NCBI RefSeq assembly: GCF_001620065.1
Contig: NZ_LQGV01000002.1
Span: 81,560 to 145,559, forward strand
Source: Microbacterium sp. TNHR37B
GTDB lineage: Bacteria > Actinomycetota > Actinomycetes > Actinomycetales > Microbacteriaceae
Length of the DNA: 64,000 nt
Direction: 5' to 3'
The notes under the pieces were generated by a model that worked only from the letters and a program-made list of their open reading frames with translations, was not told where the DNA came from and ran no database searches. The stretch's first letter is position 1. The number at the start of each line of letters is the position of its first letter. Positions 18,670 to 32,273 of this stretch are shown here, one piece after another. Position numbers and translations under genes: made by a program.

Positions 18670-19098
18670 TCAGCGCGACGCCGCCCCGGGGTCGGGATGG
18701 CCGAGCACCCGCCATGCCTGGTACCGGACCCGCTCGTACGGGTCCGATGTGCACGTCTCCACCGCTCCCCGGGGATCGTCGATCCCGTGGCTGGCGATGA
18801 CCTTCAACGCCATCTCCCTCACCCGCCACGCGTCGTCGGACAGTGCGTCGAGCACGATCTCCGGGTGGGCGGGAGGGCCGATGTGGAGCAGGCCGCGCGC
18901 CCCCCACACGCGGCGCCACGTCGCCGGCCATCCGATCGTCCCGCCGAGCCAGGAGATGTCGGGCCACGCCGGGTCATCGTCGCCGGCGGAACCGCTCAGG
19001 AGCGCTTCGCACCAGGCGACGATCCGGTCGCGTCCGAAGAGCTCGCAGGCGGTGAGCACTCGATCCTTGGGCCGGCCCCCCGGGGCGGGGAGGGTCAT
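18670..19098 (-). CDS. Small HEAT-repeat-like protein
   Basis: A 142-residue cytoplasmic protein. Residues about 75-140 contain two short helical repeats (DDAWRVREMALKVIASHG and DPYERVRYQAWRVLGHPD) in the style of HEAT or PBS-lyase repeats, which usually form protein-binding surfaces. The first half (VLTACELFGRDRIVAWCEALL...WGARGLLHIG) is not recognised. The ATG at 19098 overlaps the stop of the CoA-transferase gene by 4 nt, so the two are coupled; longer upstream frames are only shadows of that gene. The job of the pair is unknown. Confidence 0.75.
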   Translation of the reverse strand: MTLPAPGGRPKDRVLTACELFGRDRIVAWCEALLSGSAGDDDPAWPDISWLGGTIGWPATWRRVWGARGLLHIGPPAHPEIVLDALSDDAWRVREMALKVIASHGIDDPRGAVETCTSDPYERVRYQAWRVLGHPDPGAASR

Positions 19099-20372
19099 CG
19101 GACGCTCCCCGGACGGCGATGCTCGCTGGTCCATTGGGCACGGTCGCGTCCCCAGGGACGCGGTGCGCGAAAGCGGGCGCCGGGGAAGGCGGGGGCCGCG
19201 GTGGTGAGCGAGACGCCGTCGACGGCGAACGACTGCAGATGTCCCGTCGCGTCGATCGGAGGGGCCGTCGATGCGCCGGGCGGCCGGGGGAGGCCGAGCA
19301 GCTCCGCGGCGATCCGGCGCAGGTTCGTGCTCGCGAGCCAGGATCCGCCCTCGACCGCTCGACGGTGCAGGAGTTCGAGGGCAGCCGCCGCGAGCAGATA
19401 CCCCGCGCTGTGATCGAGGGCCTGGGCGGGGAGCGCTCCAGGGCGATCGCCGTCCTGCGACTCCTCCCACGCGATGCCCGAGTCGGCCTGCACCAGACTG
19501 TCGAACCCTCGGCGGGTGGGATCTGGCCACGCGGTGAGTTGGAGCACGATGATTCCGGGGCGGCGCGGGGCAAGGGATGCCGCGGACACACCCCGCCGCT
19601 CCAGCCCGTCGGAGCGGTAGCCCAGCACGACGACGTCGGCGGATGCGAGGAGCGCATCGAAGGTGGCGCGGTCGGCACCGCCGCCGAGGTCGAGGAGCGC
19701 CGATCGCTTCCCGTGCCCGGTGTCGAGGTGCTGCCAGGGGAGCTCCGGAAGATGCGGTGGGTCGATCCGGACGACGCCGGCTCCCCACAGCGCCAGGGTC
19801 CGGCTCGCCACCGGCCCGGCAATCACCCGCGTGAGGTCGAGCACCCGCGTGCCGGCCAGCGGGCGCTCCTCATCCGAAGACGGGACAGGTCGAGCCGGCG
19901 CGTCCGCGAGGCGGGTGGTCTCCACGAGGGCACGCGCGCGCAACTCCTCGTCGACGGCGGGATCCGCGGGCCGGACCGTGACGCAGAGACCGCCGCGAGC
20001 CGTCACGCTGGCGGCGATGCGCTCTGCCGGCCGCCTCGCCAGCTCTGCCCGCACGCGCTCGAGCTCGTCGGCACCGGCGGGGAGCTGGAGAGCAGACAGG
20101 AGCGCCCGGCGGTGGTGCGGGTAGTTGGCATGAGTGCGCACCCAACCATCCGCCGCACGGAAGAAGCCGGAGAGGGGAGCGAAGGCGCGGGGCATGGATC
20201 CGTCGACGCGAAGCCAGCGCTCGCTCGTGTAGGCAACGGCGACGGCCATCGGATCCAGAGGGCGCGCCCGTGTTCCCACGAGGGAGGCCCGTGCGTCTTC
20301 GGCCGCGGTCACGGCGGTCCAGGCGAGGGAGGCGACGTCGGTGCTGGCGGCGAGAGGAACGGGATCGGGCAT
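19095..20372 (-). CDS. CoA-transferase of the CaiB/BaiF family, domains in permuted order
   Basis: A 425-residue family III CoA-transferase, expected to move CoA between carboxylic acids. In ordinary members the Rossmann opening (LAGxRVLDLTRVLAGP) is at the N terminus. Here that motif, PLAGTRVLDLTRVIAGP, appears only near residue 172. The first ~165 residues look like the central and C-terminal part of the family (SGFFRAADGWVRTHANYPHHRRALL, ending DEELRARALVETTRLADAP). A likely catalytic Asp is kept in QALDHSAGYLLAAAAL. The order is therefore back half then front half. The substrate is unknown. It is upstream of and coupled to the HEAT-like gene. Confidence 0.82.
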   Translation of the reverse strand: MPDPVPLAASTDVASLAWTAVTAAEDARASLVGTRARPLDPMAVAVAYTSERWLRVDGSMPRAFAPLSGFFRAADGWVRTHANYPHHRRALLSALQLPAGADELERVRAELARRPAERIAASVTARGGLCVTVRPADPAVDEELRARALVETTRLADAPARPVPSSDEERPLAGTRVLDLTRVIAGPVASRTLALWGAGVVRIDPPHLPELPWQHLDTGHGKRSALLDLGGGADRATFDALLASADVVVLGYRSDGLERRGVSAASLAPRRPGIIVLQLTAWPDPTRRGFDSLVQADSGIAWEESQDGDRPGALPAQALDHSAGYLLAAAALELLHRRAVEGGSWLASTNLRRIAAELLGLPRPPGASTAPPIDATGHLQSFAVDGVSLTTAAPAFPGARFRAPRPWGRDRAQWTSEHRRPGSVR

Positions 20373-20703
20373 GGGGGCACGCTACGCCGGGGCCCCGCGG
20401 TGCGCGACCCCGTGCCGCGATGCCGGGCCGCAAGCCCCGGAATCACGGGGCTCGTGGCCGCGACACGCCCGGGATGCAGGCCCGATTTGCCGAAGGGCCA
20501 GAACCCACGTAACTTATTACTTGTTCGCCCCACAGGGAAGAGCGAGAAGGCCGGAAGGCCTCGCCCCCTCAAGCGGAGAACCACCTCCACCCCACACACC
20601 TCCTACTGGAGGAACCAGGGCCTTAGGGTCTAGGATGGAGTGTCCACCTCGTGGACCGCGGTCGTCGACTGCTCCGAGGATCTGAAGATCCCGGCGAGTC
20701 GAT
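20373..20703. other. Non-coding stretch between CoA-transferase and rRNA promoter
   Basis: About 330 bp with no gene I can support. It contains a short hairpin CCTCC-TACT-GGAGG near 20600-20613 and a TAGGAT sequence at 20632-20637 that could be a further rRNA -10 box, without a convincing -35. The small open frames here lack start signals and a protein-like composition. Confidence 0.6.
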
Positions 20704-20731
20704 TTGACAGACGGAACGAGATGGATAAGAT
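20704..20731 (+). promoter_or_regulatory. Main rRNA operon promoter
   Basis: A consensus -35 TTGACA (20704-20709) and a -10 TAAGAT (20726-20731) are separated by 16 nt, with an expected start near 20738, about 235 bp before the 16S gene. It is the strongest sigma-70-type promoter visible in the window. Confidence 0.85.
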
Positions 20732-20786
20732 AGAGAAGTTGCCCTGCGGGGGAGGCTGAGAGGCCGAACAGCAGGAGCATCCGATC

Positions 20787-20850
20787 CTTGAGAACTCAAC
20801 AGCGTGCACTTGTCAAATGCCAAAAAACCTCGATTCAGCTTCGGCTGAAT
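20787..20850 (+). promoter_or_regulatory. rRNA leader: boxA-like element and TTCG hairpin
   Basis: TTGAGAACT at 20788-20796 recurs before the 23S gene (22788-22796) and fits the actinobacterial boxA antitermination element read by Nus factors. A perfect hairpin follows at 20833-20850: ATTCAGC and GCTGAAT around a TTCG loop, probably a processing or folding element of the leader. Confidence 0.6.
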
Positions 20851-20973
20851 GAGATTCCTTTGGATCAAAGTCCGGCACTCCGGTGCCGGCAACGGATAGT
20901 CAGCAATGACATCCCTTTGGTCAGATCAAACTCGCTGCTCCGGTCATTTTCCGGCTGGTCGCAGCAACATTTC

Positions 20974-26023
<5,050 letters not shown>

Positions 26024-26119
26024 CACCGTTTTGGTGCTTGCGTCCACTGAGTGGTTCTCGATGTACGGTCGAGAACCGCATGACAATGACATTGTTGTGC
26101 AGACTGAAACATCAATAGT

Positions 26120-26238
26120 GTTTCGGCGGCCATAGCGTGAGGGAAACGCCCGGTTACATTCCGAACCCGGAAGCTAAGCCTCACAGCGCCGATGGTACTG
26201 CAGGGGGGACCCTGTGGGAGAGTAGGACACCGCCGGAC
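26120..26238 (+). rRNA. rrf: 5S ribosomal RNA
   Basis: A 119-nt gene starting GTTTCGGCGGCCATAGCG and ending ACACCGCCGGAC, with the terminal stem CGGCGG/CCGCCG and the loop sequence CCGAACCCGGAAGCTAAG. It is the last gene of the rRNA operon. Confidence 0.97.
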
Positions 26239-26248
26239 TTCTTTCGTG

Positions 26249-26278
26249 AAATGGCCACCCAGAGTTGGGTGGCCATTT
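26249..26278 (+). terminator. Intrinsic terminator of the rRNA operon
   Basis: A perfect 12-bp stem AAATGGCCACCC / GGGTGGCCATTT around a 6-nt loop, followed by a T-containing tail, 10 bp after the 5S gene. Confidence 0.95.
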
Positions 26279-26309
26279 CTCGTTAACGGACTCGGGAAGG
26301 GATGCCGTC

Positions 26310-27629
26310 ATGGCAGCAGACGACGAACGACCTCGTGGAGCGGGGAGGCCGCGCTATGCGGCGTCGAACTCTGGTTCCCGTCGTCCCCGCCCTGGCGATG
26401 ATGGTGCCGGCTCCCGGCGTCCGCGTCGCGAGGGTGACTCGGCCCGCTCTGCAGGAGATCGCCGCGAGCGATCCTCCGGTGATGCCGGCGCGAAGCGTTT
26501 CCCCGGAGACCGCGAGGGCGGTCGAACCCGTAAGCCGCCGTGTGAGGGCGAGCGGAAGCCGTTCACGCCGCGCGATGGTGAGCGTAAGTCGTTCGCTCCG
26601 CGTGAGGGCGAGCGTCAGCGGTTCACGCCGAGGAACGATGAGCGTTCCTCTCGTCCCGCGCGCGACGGCGATCGCTCGGCCCGGCCTTTCCGGGAGGGCG
26701 GGCGTCCCGGGTCAGGCGCCCATGAAGGCGCCCGCCGTGCGACCGATCGTGGCGGCCGTCCCGTCCGGGCCGGGGGAGAACGTGGCGGCTTCCGTTCGAC
26801 GGGATCCGCCGAGAGGCGTTCATCGCGACCGCCCCAGGCAGACGATCGCCGGCGCGAGCGCGGTCCGGAGGTTCCTCCAGAGGTCACCGGACGCGACCTT
26901 CACGGCGCCGCGCGAAACGAGCTGAAGACCCTCAGCAAGGAGAATGCCGAAGAAGTCGCACGCCATCTCGCGATGGCCGCTCGGCTGATCGATGAAGACC
27001 CCGCACTCGCTCACGAGCACGCCCTTGCCGCCTCGCGTCGTGCGGGGAGAATCGCGGTGGTGCGCGAGACGGTAGCGATCACCGCGTACGCGAACGAAGA
27101 ATTCGCGCTCGCGTTGCGGGAGCTGCGCACGTACCGCCGGATCTCCGGACGCGACGATCAGATCGCGCTCATGGTCGACAGCGAACGTGGGGTCGGTCGT
27201 CCGGACCGTGCACTCGAAGTCGGTCGCGCCGTCGACCGTGCGGTGTTGCCCGTCGATGTCCGGGTCGAGTTGGCGATCGCCATGTCCGGTGCACGTCTGG
27301 ACCTCGGTCAGACGGCGCGCGCCCTGCAGGAGCTGGACATCCCCGAGCTCAACCCTGACAAGGCGTTCTCCTGGAGCCCCGCGCTGTTCGCCGCGCGCGC
27401 GACGGTGCTCGAAGAACTGGGCCGCGAGGAGGAAGCGGCGCAGTGGCGCCGCCGTGCGGACATCGCCGCCGAGGCGCTCGGAATGGGTGACGCGGACTTC
27501 GAGGTGCTCGAAGTCGATGAGATCGAAGAGATCGACCTCCCCGAAGAGTCCGACCCGCACGAGCAGATCGACGCGGCCGACGGCAGCGTCGACGACACCG
27601 CGGAGGACGGCTCGGAGGAGATCCGCTGA
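26310..27629 (+). CDS. Arg/Gly-rich disordered N terminus fused to TPR-like helical domain
   Basis: A 439-residue protein. Residues 1 to about 195 are low complexity, rich in Arg, Gly, Asp, Glu, Pro and Ser, with near repeats of the form GERKxFxPRxGER. This is the composition of disordered RNA-binding or condensate-forming tails. Residues about 205-400 are helical and look TPR-like (AARNELKTLSKENAEEVARHLAMAARLI onward), followed by an acidic tail. A ribosome-binding site GGGAAGGG lies 8 nt before the ATG. The stop overlaps the HAD phosphatase ATG, so it heads the operon that contains tlyA and nadK. Similar proteins lie here in other Microbacteriaceae but none is characterised, to my knowledge. 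RNA or ribosome binding is an inference from composition and position. Confidence 0.75.
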   Translation: MAADDERPRGAGRPRYAASNSGSRRPRPGDDGAGSRRPRREGDSARSAGDRRERSSGDAGAKRFPGDREGGRTRKPPCEGERKPFTPRDGERKSFAPREGERQRFTPRNDERSSRPARDGDRSARPFREGGRPGSGAHEGARRATDRGGRPVRAGGERGGFRSTGSAERRSSRPPQADDRRRERGPEVPPEVTGRDLHGAARNELKTLSKENAEEVARHLAMAARLIDEDPALAHEHALAASRRAGRIAVVRETVAITAYANEEFALALRELRTYRRISGRDDQIALMVDSERGVGRPDRALEVGRAVDRAVLPVDVRVELAIAMSGARLDLGQTARALQELDIPELNPDKAFSWSPALFAARATVLEELGREEEAAQWRRRADIAAEALGMGDADFEVLEVDEIEEIDLPEESDPHEQIDAADGSVDDTAEDGSEEIR

Positions 27630-28666
27630 TGGCGTTGTTCTCCCGTCGATCCCCGGCCGCCACGCCGCTCGACGACGTCGACCTCGTGCTGGCCGACCTC
27701 GATGGGGTCGTGTACGCCGGACCCCACGCGCTGCCTTATGCGGTGGACAGCCTCAATCGGTCCGCGCAGTCCCGGCGACTGGCCTTCATCACCAACAACG
27801 CCTCGCGCCGCGACGCGGTGGTCGCCGCGCATCTTCGTGAACTCGGTCTTCGCACCGAACCCGGCGACGTCGTCACGAGCCCCCAAGCGGCGGTACGGCT
27901 GCTGCGTGAGCGCGTCACACCGGGCGCCCGGATCCTCGTCATCGGCGGGGACGGCCTGACCTATGAGGTGGAGAAGGCCGGCTTCGTCGTCGTCCGCAGC
28001 GCCGACGATGCGCCGGCGGCGGTCGTCCAGGGTTTCGCGCCCGAGCTCGGCTGGGCCGACCTCGCCGAAGCGGCCTACGCGCTCGCCCTCCCCGAGGAGG
28101 AGGGCGGGATCCCGTGGATCGCCACGAACACGGACTGGACCATTCCGCAGGCGCGGGGCATCGCCCCGGGAAACGGCACGCTCGTCTCTGCCGTGCATAC
28201 GGCTGTCGGCCGCTTGGCGACGGTTGCCGGTAAGCCGGAGACGCCGATCTTCGAGGAAGCCGTGGCCCGTTTCGGCGCGGAGCGTCCGCTGTTCATCGGC
28301 GACCGGCTCGACACCGACATCGCCGGTGCCCAGGCATCCGGCATCCGGTCTGCCCTCGTGCTCACCGGTATCGATCGACCCAAGCACGTCTTGGCCGCAC
28401 CGACCTCTTCGCGGCCCGACTACATCCTCGGCGATCTGCGGGAACTGCACGAGCCGTATCCGGAGGTCACGACGGCCGGTGATGTCACGACGGTCGGCGG
28501 CGCGAGAGTCCAGGTCGACGGTGCGGATGTGCGGATCCTCGAGGAGGGCGACCGTCCGATCGACCTCGTTCGCGCCGGCGCCGCGGCGATCTGGTCGACG
28601 GGGCGTGCGATCTACGGCTTCCGCGTTCCCGAGCGGCTCTACGCCGATCCCTTCCATCGTCCGTGA
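27629..28666 (+). CDS. HAD-IIA family phosphatase
   Basis: A 345-residue haloacid dehalogenase-type hydrolase of the NagD / p-nitrophenyl phosphatase group. Motif I is ADLDGVVYAG (residues 21-30), motif II TNNASR, motif III the Lys in AGKPETPIFEEA, and motif IV GDRLDTDIAGA with the metal-binding Asp pair. Such enzymes dephosphorylate small metabolites such as sugar phosphates or UMP; the exact substrate is unknown. The last ~60 residues (VTTVGGARVQVDGADVRILE) are a C-terminal addition often seen in the actinobacterial version. It overlaps the upstream gene by 1 nt. Confidence 0.9.
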   Translation: MALFSRRSPAATPLDDVDLVLADLDGVVYAGPHALPYAVDSLNRSAQSRRLAFITNNASRRDAVVAAHLRELGLRTEPGDVVTSPQAAVRLLRERVTPGARILVIGGDGLTYEVEKAGFVVVRSADDAPAAVVQGFAPELGWADLAEAAYALALPEEEGGIPWIATNTDWTIPQARGIAPGNGTLVSAVHTAVGRLATVAGKPETPIFEEAVARFGAERPLFIGDRLDTDIAGAQASGIRSALVLTGIDRPKHVLAAPTSSRPDYILGDLRELHEPYPEVTTAGDVTTVGGARVQVDGADVRILEEGDRPIDLVRAGAAAIWSTGRAIYGFRVPERLYADPFHRP

Positions 28667-28688
28667 GGTCGGCGCGTATCGTGGAGGC

Positions 28689-28853
28689 ATGTCCATGGAT
28701 ACCGCCGGGAGCGACGAGCGCCGCGAAGACCTGCTGTCCACGCTCGAGGTGATCGAAGGGCAGCCGCTCGCCGAGAGAGCGGCCGCCTACGCCGCTCTGC
28801 ACGACGAGCTCGCGCGCCGGCTGGAGTCCGGGCCTCGCGACCTGCACGCATGA
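28689..28853 (+). CDS. Small acidic helical protein (54 aa) between HAD phosphatase and tlyA
   Basis: A 54-residue frame beginning MSMDTAGSDERREDLLSTL and ending with RRLESGPRDLHA. A good ribosome-binding site GTGGAGG (28681-28687) lies directly upstream and its stop overlaps the tlyA ATG by 4 nt; these two facts make it real. It is probably a two-helix hairpin (EVIEGQPLAERAAAYAALHDELARRL). Short proteins of this type occupy the same place in other actinobacteria, including streptomycetes, but none has a known role as far as I know. Confidence 0.8.
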   Translation: MSMDTAGSDERREDLLSTLEVIEGQPLAERAAAYAALHDELARRLESGPRDLHA

Positions 28854-29659
28854 CGTCCCGGCTCGACGCGGCGATCGCGGCCCGTGGTCTCGCGCGCTCG
28901 CGCACTCATGCGGCGCACCTCATCGACGCAGGGCTCGTCACGGTGGACGGCGTCGGGATCGTCAAGGCCTCGGCGCGGGTGCCCGACGACGCGGAGATCG
29001 TGGTCGCCGCCGCCGACCATTACGTCAGCCGGGCCGCGCACAAGCTCATCGCGGCACTCGACGCCTTCCCCATCGACGTCGCCGATCGCTGTGCGCTGGA
29101 CATGGGAGCCTCGACGGGCGGATTCACGCAGGTGCTCCGCGAACGCGGTGCGCGTCCCGTCCTCGCTGTCGACGTCGGACACGGTCAGTTGGCGGCCGAG
29201 ATCGCCGGCGACCCGGAGGTCGTGGCGGTGGAGGGCTTCAACGTGCGCCACATGACGCCCCGCACGCTGCACGAGGCCACCGGGATCCCCGATGCCCCCG
29301 GCGTCGTGACGGGTGACCTGTCCTTCATCTCGCTCACCCACGTCCTCTCGCCCGTACGGGAGGTCCTGGCCGACGGCGGGGATGTCGTGCTCCTCATCAA
29401 GCCGCAGTTCGAGGTGGGGCGCACGGGCGTCCGCGAGGGGCTGGTCACCGATCCAGGGCGGCGCGCCGACGCGGTCGCCGGCGTCCTGTGGTCCGCGTGG
29501 GACGCAGGGCTGGCGACGCACGGAGTGATCTCCTCTCCCCTCGTCGGCACGCACGGGAATGCGGAATACCTCGCTCACCTGCGTGTGAGGCGCGCCGACC
29601 ACGACGGCGGCAATCCGACAGAATGGTTGAGCACCGTGAACCGACTGGCGGGAGCCTGA
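28850..29659 (+). CDS. tlyA: TlyA family rRNA (cytidine-2'-O)-methyltransferase
   Basis: A 269-residue enzyme that in mycobacteria methylates 2'-OH groups of cytidines in 16S and 23S rRNA and so governs sensitivity to capreomycin-type antibiotics. It has an N-terminal S4 RNA-binding domain (residues 1-60, ARSRTHAAHLIDAGLVTVDG), then a FtsJ-like SAM domain with ALDMGASTGGFTQVL as the cofactor loop, DVGHGQLA, and the DLSFISL region. A catalytic Lys lies in IKPQFEVG. It overlaps nadK by 1 nt, an arrangement widely kept in actinobacteria. Confidence 0.93.
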   Translation: MTSRLDAAIAARGLARSRTHAAHLIDAGLVTVDGVGIVKASARVPDDAEIVVAAADHYVSRAAHKLIAALDAFPIDVADRCALDMGASTGGFTQVLRERGARPVLAVDVGHGQLAAEIAGDPEVVAVEGFNVRHMTPRTLHEATGIPDAPGVVTGDLSFISLTHVLSPVREVLADGGDVVLLIKPQFEVGRTGVREGLVTDPGRRADAVAGVLWSAWDAGLATHGVISSPLVGTHGNAEYLAHLRVRRADHDGGNPTEWLSTVNRLAGA

Positions 29660-30582
29660 TGACCACTCGCGAGATCCTCGTCGTCGCCCACGCGCAACGG
29701 GCGGACACCATCGCCGCTGCCGCACGCGTCATCGGTGCCCTCACGTCCGCGGGCGCCCGGGCGGTCCTGCCCGGAGACGACGACGCGCTGATCGATGCGC
29801 TCTCCGGCGTGGGCGAGTTCGCGGTCCTCGGCCGTGACGTCGCGGTGGACCAGATCGAACTGGCGATCGTCCTCGGGGGAGACGGCACGATCCTGCGGGC
29901 CGCGGAGATCGTGCGCGAGGGCAGCGCCCCCGTGCTCGGCATCAACATGGGCCACGTCGGGTTCCTCGCCGAGATCGAGGCCGACGACATCGACGACGCG
30001 ATGAGGCGCGTCATCGCACGCGACTACGACGTCGAGGAGCGAATGGCGCTCTCGGTACGGATCAAGGACGCGACCGGCGCCGTGATCTACGAGACGTGGG
30101 CGCTGAACGAGGCGACGGTCGAGAAGGCGTCTCGGGAACGGATGATGGAAGTGGTCATCGAGGTGGACGGCAGGCCGCTGTCGACCTTCGGGTGCGACGG
30201 CATGGTCGTGGCCACCCCGACGGGGTCCACCGCGTACAACTTCTCCGCGGGGGGACCCGTGATCTGGCCCACCGTCGAAGCGATCGCGGTGGTTCCGCTC
30301 TCCGCGCACGCCCTCTTCGCCCGGCCGCTCGTCGTCGGGCCCGAGGCCTCGGTTGCGATCGAGGTGCTCGAGCGCACGTACGGCACCGGCATTCTCTGGT
30401 GCGACGGGCGACGGTCCCACGACCTGCCGCCGGGGGCGCGGGTCGTCGTGCGTCGTTCGCCGACGCCGGTACGGCTCGCGCGCCTGCACCCCGCGCCCTT
30501 CACCGATCGGCTCGTCCGGAAGTTCCGTCTTCCGGTGGCCGGGTGGCGAGGCCCGGCGGGCGCGGTGGCGGAGACGCCGTGA
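29659..30582 (+). CDS. nadK: NAD kinase
   Basis: Makes NADP+ from NAD+ using ATP or polyphosphate. It is a 307-residue enzyme with the GGDGT motif at 73-77, the NE pair in ALNEATVEK, and the substrate loop FGCDGMVVATPTGSTAY. The ATG chosen overlaps the tlyA stop (TGATG); an upstream extension would have no protein-like character. It overlaps recN by 4 nt. Confidence 0.96.
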   Translation: MTTREILVVAHAQRADTIAAAARVIGALTSAGARAVLPGDDDALIDALSGVGEFAVLGRDVAVDQIELAIVLGGDGTILRAAEIVREGSAPVLGINMGHVGFLAEIEADDIDDAMRRVIARDYDVEERMALSVRIKDATGAVIYETWALNEATVEKASRERMMEVVIEVDGRPLSTFGCDGMVVATPTGSTAYNFSAGGPVIWPTVEAIAVVPLSAHALFARPLVVGPEASVAIEVLERTYGTGILWCDGRRSHDLPPGARVVVRRSPTPVRLARLHPAPFTDRLVRKFRLPVAGWRGPAGAVAETP

Positions 30583-32273
30583 TCGAGCAGATGGTGCTGC
30601 GCGACCTCGGGGTGATCGCGCAGGCGACGCTTCCGATGGGTCCCGGGTTCACGGCGATCACCGGGGAGACCGGCGCGGGCAAGACGATGGTCGTCACGGG
30701 TCTCGGGCTCCTCCTCGGGCAGCGTGCCGACTCCGGTGCGGTGCGCTCGGGAGCGGCGCAGGCCTCGGTGGAAGGCGTCTGGATCGTGCCGGAGGACGGT
30801 GCCGTCGCCGAGCGCGTACGAGAAGCAGGCGGCGATGTGGAACCGGTCGGTGGCGGTGAGGCCGAGTTGTATCTCGGGCGCACCGTCTCGAGCGAAGGAC
30901 GAGGGCGCGCCACGGTGGGCGGCCGCACGGCCCCCGCGGGGGTGCTCGCCGATCTCGCCGACCGCCTCGTCGTCGTCCACGGTCAATCCGACCAGCTGCG
31001 GCTGCGGAGTGCGGCCGCGCAGCGCGACGCGCTCGATCGCTTCGCCGGCGCGCCCGTTGCCGATGCCCTCGCGCGCTACCGCACCGAGTGGGACCACGCG
31101 CGGGACCTTCGCGACGAGCTCGACCAGCTGGTGGCGGCCCGTGACTCTCGCGCCCGCGAGGCGGAGGAGCTCCGCGAGGCGCTGGAGGAGATCGAGCGGA
31201 TCGACCCGCAGCCCGGTGAGGATCGCGACGTCGCCCAGCGGGCGGAACGACTCGCCAACGCCGAGGAGCTCCGCATCGCGGCTGCCGGCGCCCACGCGGC
31301 GTTGTCGAGCGACGACGACCACCCCGACGCCGTGGCCCTCATCGCGGAGGCCCGTCGCGCGCTCGAGCGCGCCGCGCACGCCGACGAGAGGCTCGCCGCC
31401 ATCGCCGAGGCGGTCGGAGAGGTCGGATACCGCGTCGCTGACGTCGCCGGCGACCTCAGCGCCTACCTCGCCGATCTCGACGAGACCGGTCCGCACGAAC
31501 TCGCCCTCCTCGAAGAGCGCCGCGCCGCGCTCACCGCGCTCACCCGCCGGCACGGCGACCTCGACGCCGTCGTGGCGCTCCGCGAGACCGGAGCGGCACG
31601 GCTCCTGGAACTGGACGACGACGGCGAACGCGTCGCGCGGCTCACCCGAGAGACCGAGGCCGCGGCCGAACGGCTCGATGCCGCCGCCGCCGCGCTGACG
31701 CGCGAGCGGACGACCGCCGGTACGCGCCTGGCGGCCGCGGTGACCGCGGAGCTTCGCCACCTGGCGATGCCCGATGCCGCGGTCACCGTGAGTGTCGAGC
31801 CCGGGGCGGAGTCCGCCGCCGGCCGCGACGAGGTCACGCTCCTGCTCGCCCCGCACCCGGGCGCCGAGCCGCGTCCGGTCTCCCGGGGCGCGTCGGGGGG
31901 CGAGCTCAGCCGGGTCATGCTCGCGATCGAGGTCGTGATCGCCCAGACCGATCCCGTGCCCACCTTCGTCTTCGACGAGGTGGACGCCGGGATCGGCGGC
32001 GGAGCGGCGATCGAGGTCGGCCGTCGCCTCGCTCAACTGGCCCGGACGAGTCAGGTGATCGCAGTGACCCACCTCGCACAGGTCGCCGCCTTCGCCAACA
32101 ACCACCTGACGGTGGTCAAGGGCAATGACGGTTCGGTCACCTCGTCCGACGTCCGCCGTATCGACGGCCCCGAGCGGGAGGCGGAGATGGCGCGGCTCTT
32201 GTCGGGCATGACGGACTCCACCGCCGCGCTCGACCACGCTCGAGAACTGCTCGCTCTCGGGAAGGGGCAGTGA
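30579..32273 (+). CDS. recN: DNA repair protein RecN
   Basis: An SMC-like ATPase of 564 residues that acts early in double-strand break repair. Walker A GETGAGKT is at 29-36, a long coiled coil fills about residues 160-370 (rich in Ala, Glu, Arg), and the C-terminal head carries the signature ASGGELSRVMLAIE and Walker B FVFDEVDAGIGG. GTG start overlaps the nadK stop; the tlyA-nadK-recN order is standard in actinobacteria. No LexA box was recognised upstream because the gene is inside an operon. Confidence 0.96.
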   Translation: MIEQMVLRDLGVIAQATLPMGPGFTAITGETGAGKTMVVTGLGLLLGQRADSGAVRSGAAQASVEGVWIVPEDGAVAERVREAGGDVEPVGGGEAELYLGRTVSSEGRGRATVGGRTAPAGVLADLADRLVVVHGQSDQLRLRSAAAQRDALDRFAGAPVADALARYRTEWDHARDLRDELDQLVAARDSRAREAEELREALEEIERIDPQPGEDRDVAQRAERLANAEELRIAAAGAHAALSSDDDHPDAVALIAEARRALERAAHADERLAAIAEAVGEVGYRVADVAGDLSAYLADLDETGPHELALLEERRAALTALTRRHGDLDAVVALRETGAARLLELDDDGERVARLTRETEAAAERLDAAAAALTRERTTAGTRLAAAVTAELRHLAMPDAAVTVSVEPGAESAAGRDEVTLLLAPHPGAEPRPVSRGASGGELSRVMLAIEVVIAQTDPVPTFVFDEVDAGIGGGAAIEVGRRLAQLARTSQVIAVTHLAQVAAFANNHLTVVKGNDGSVTSSDVRRIDGPEREAEMARLLSGMTDSTAALDHARELLALGKGQ

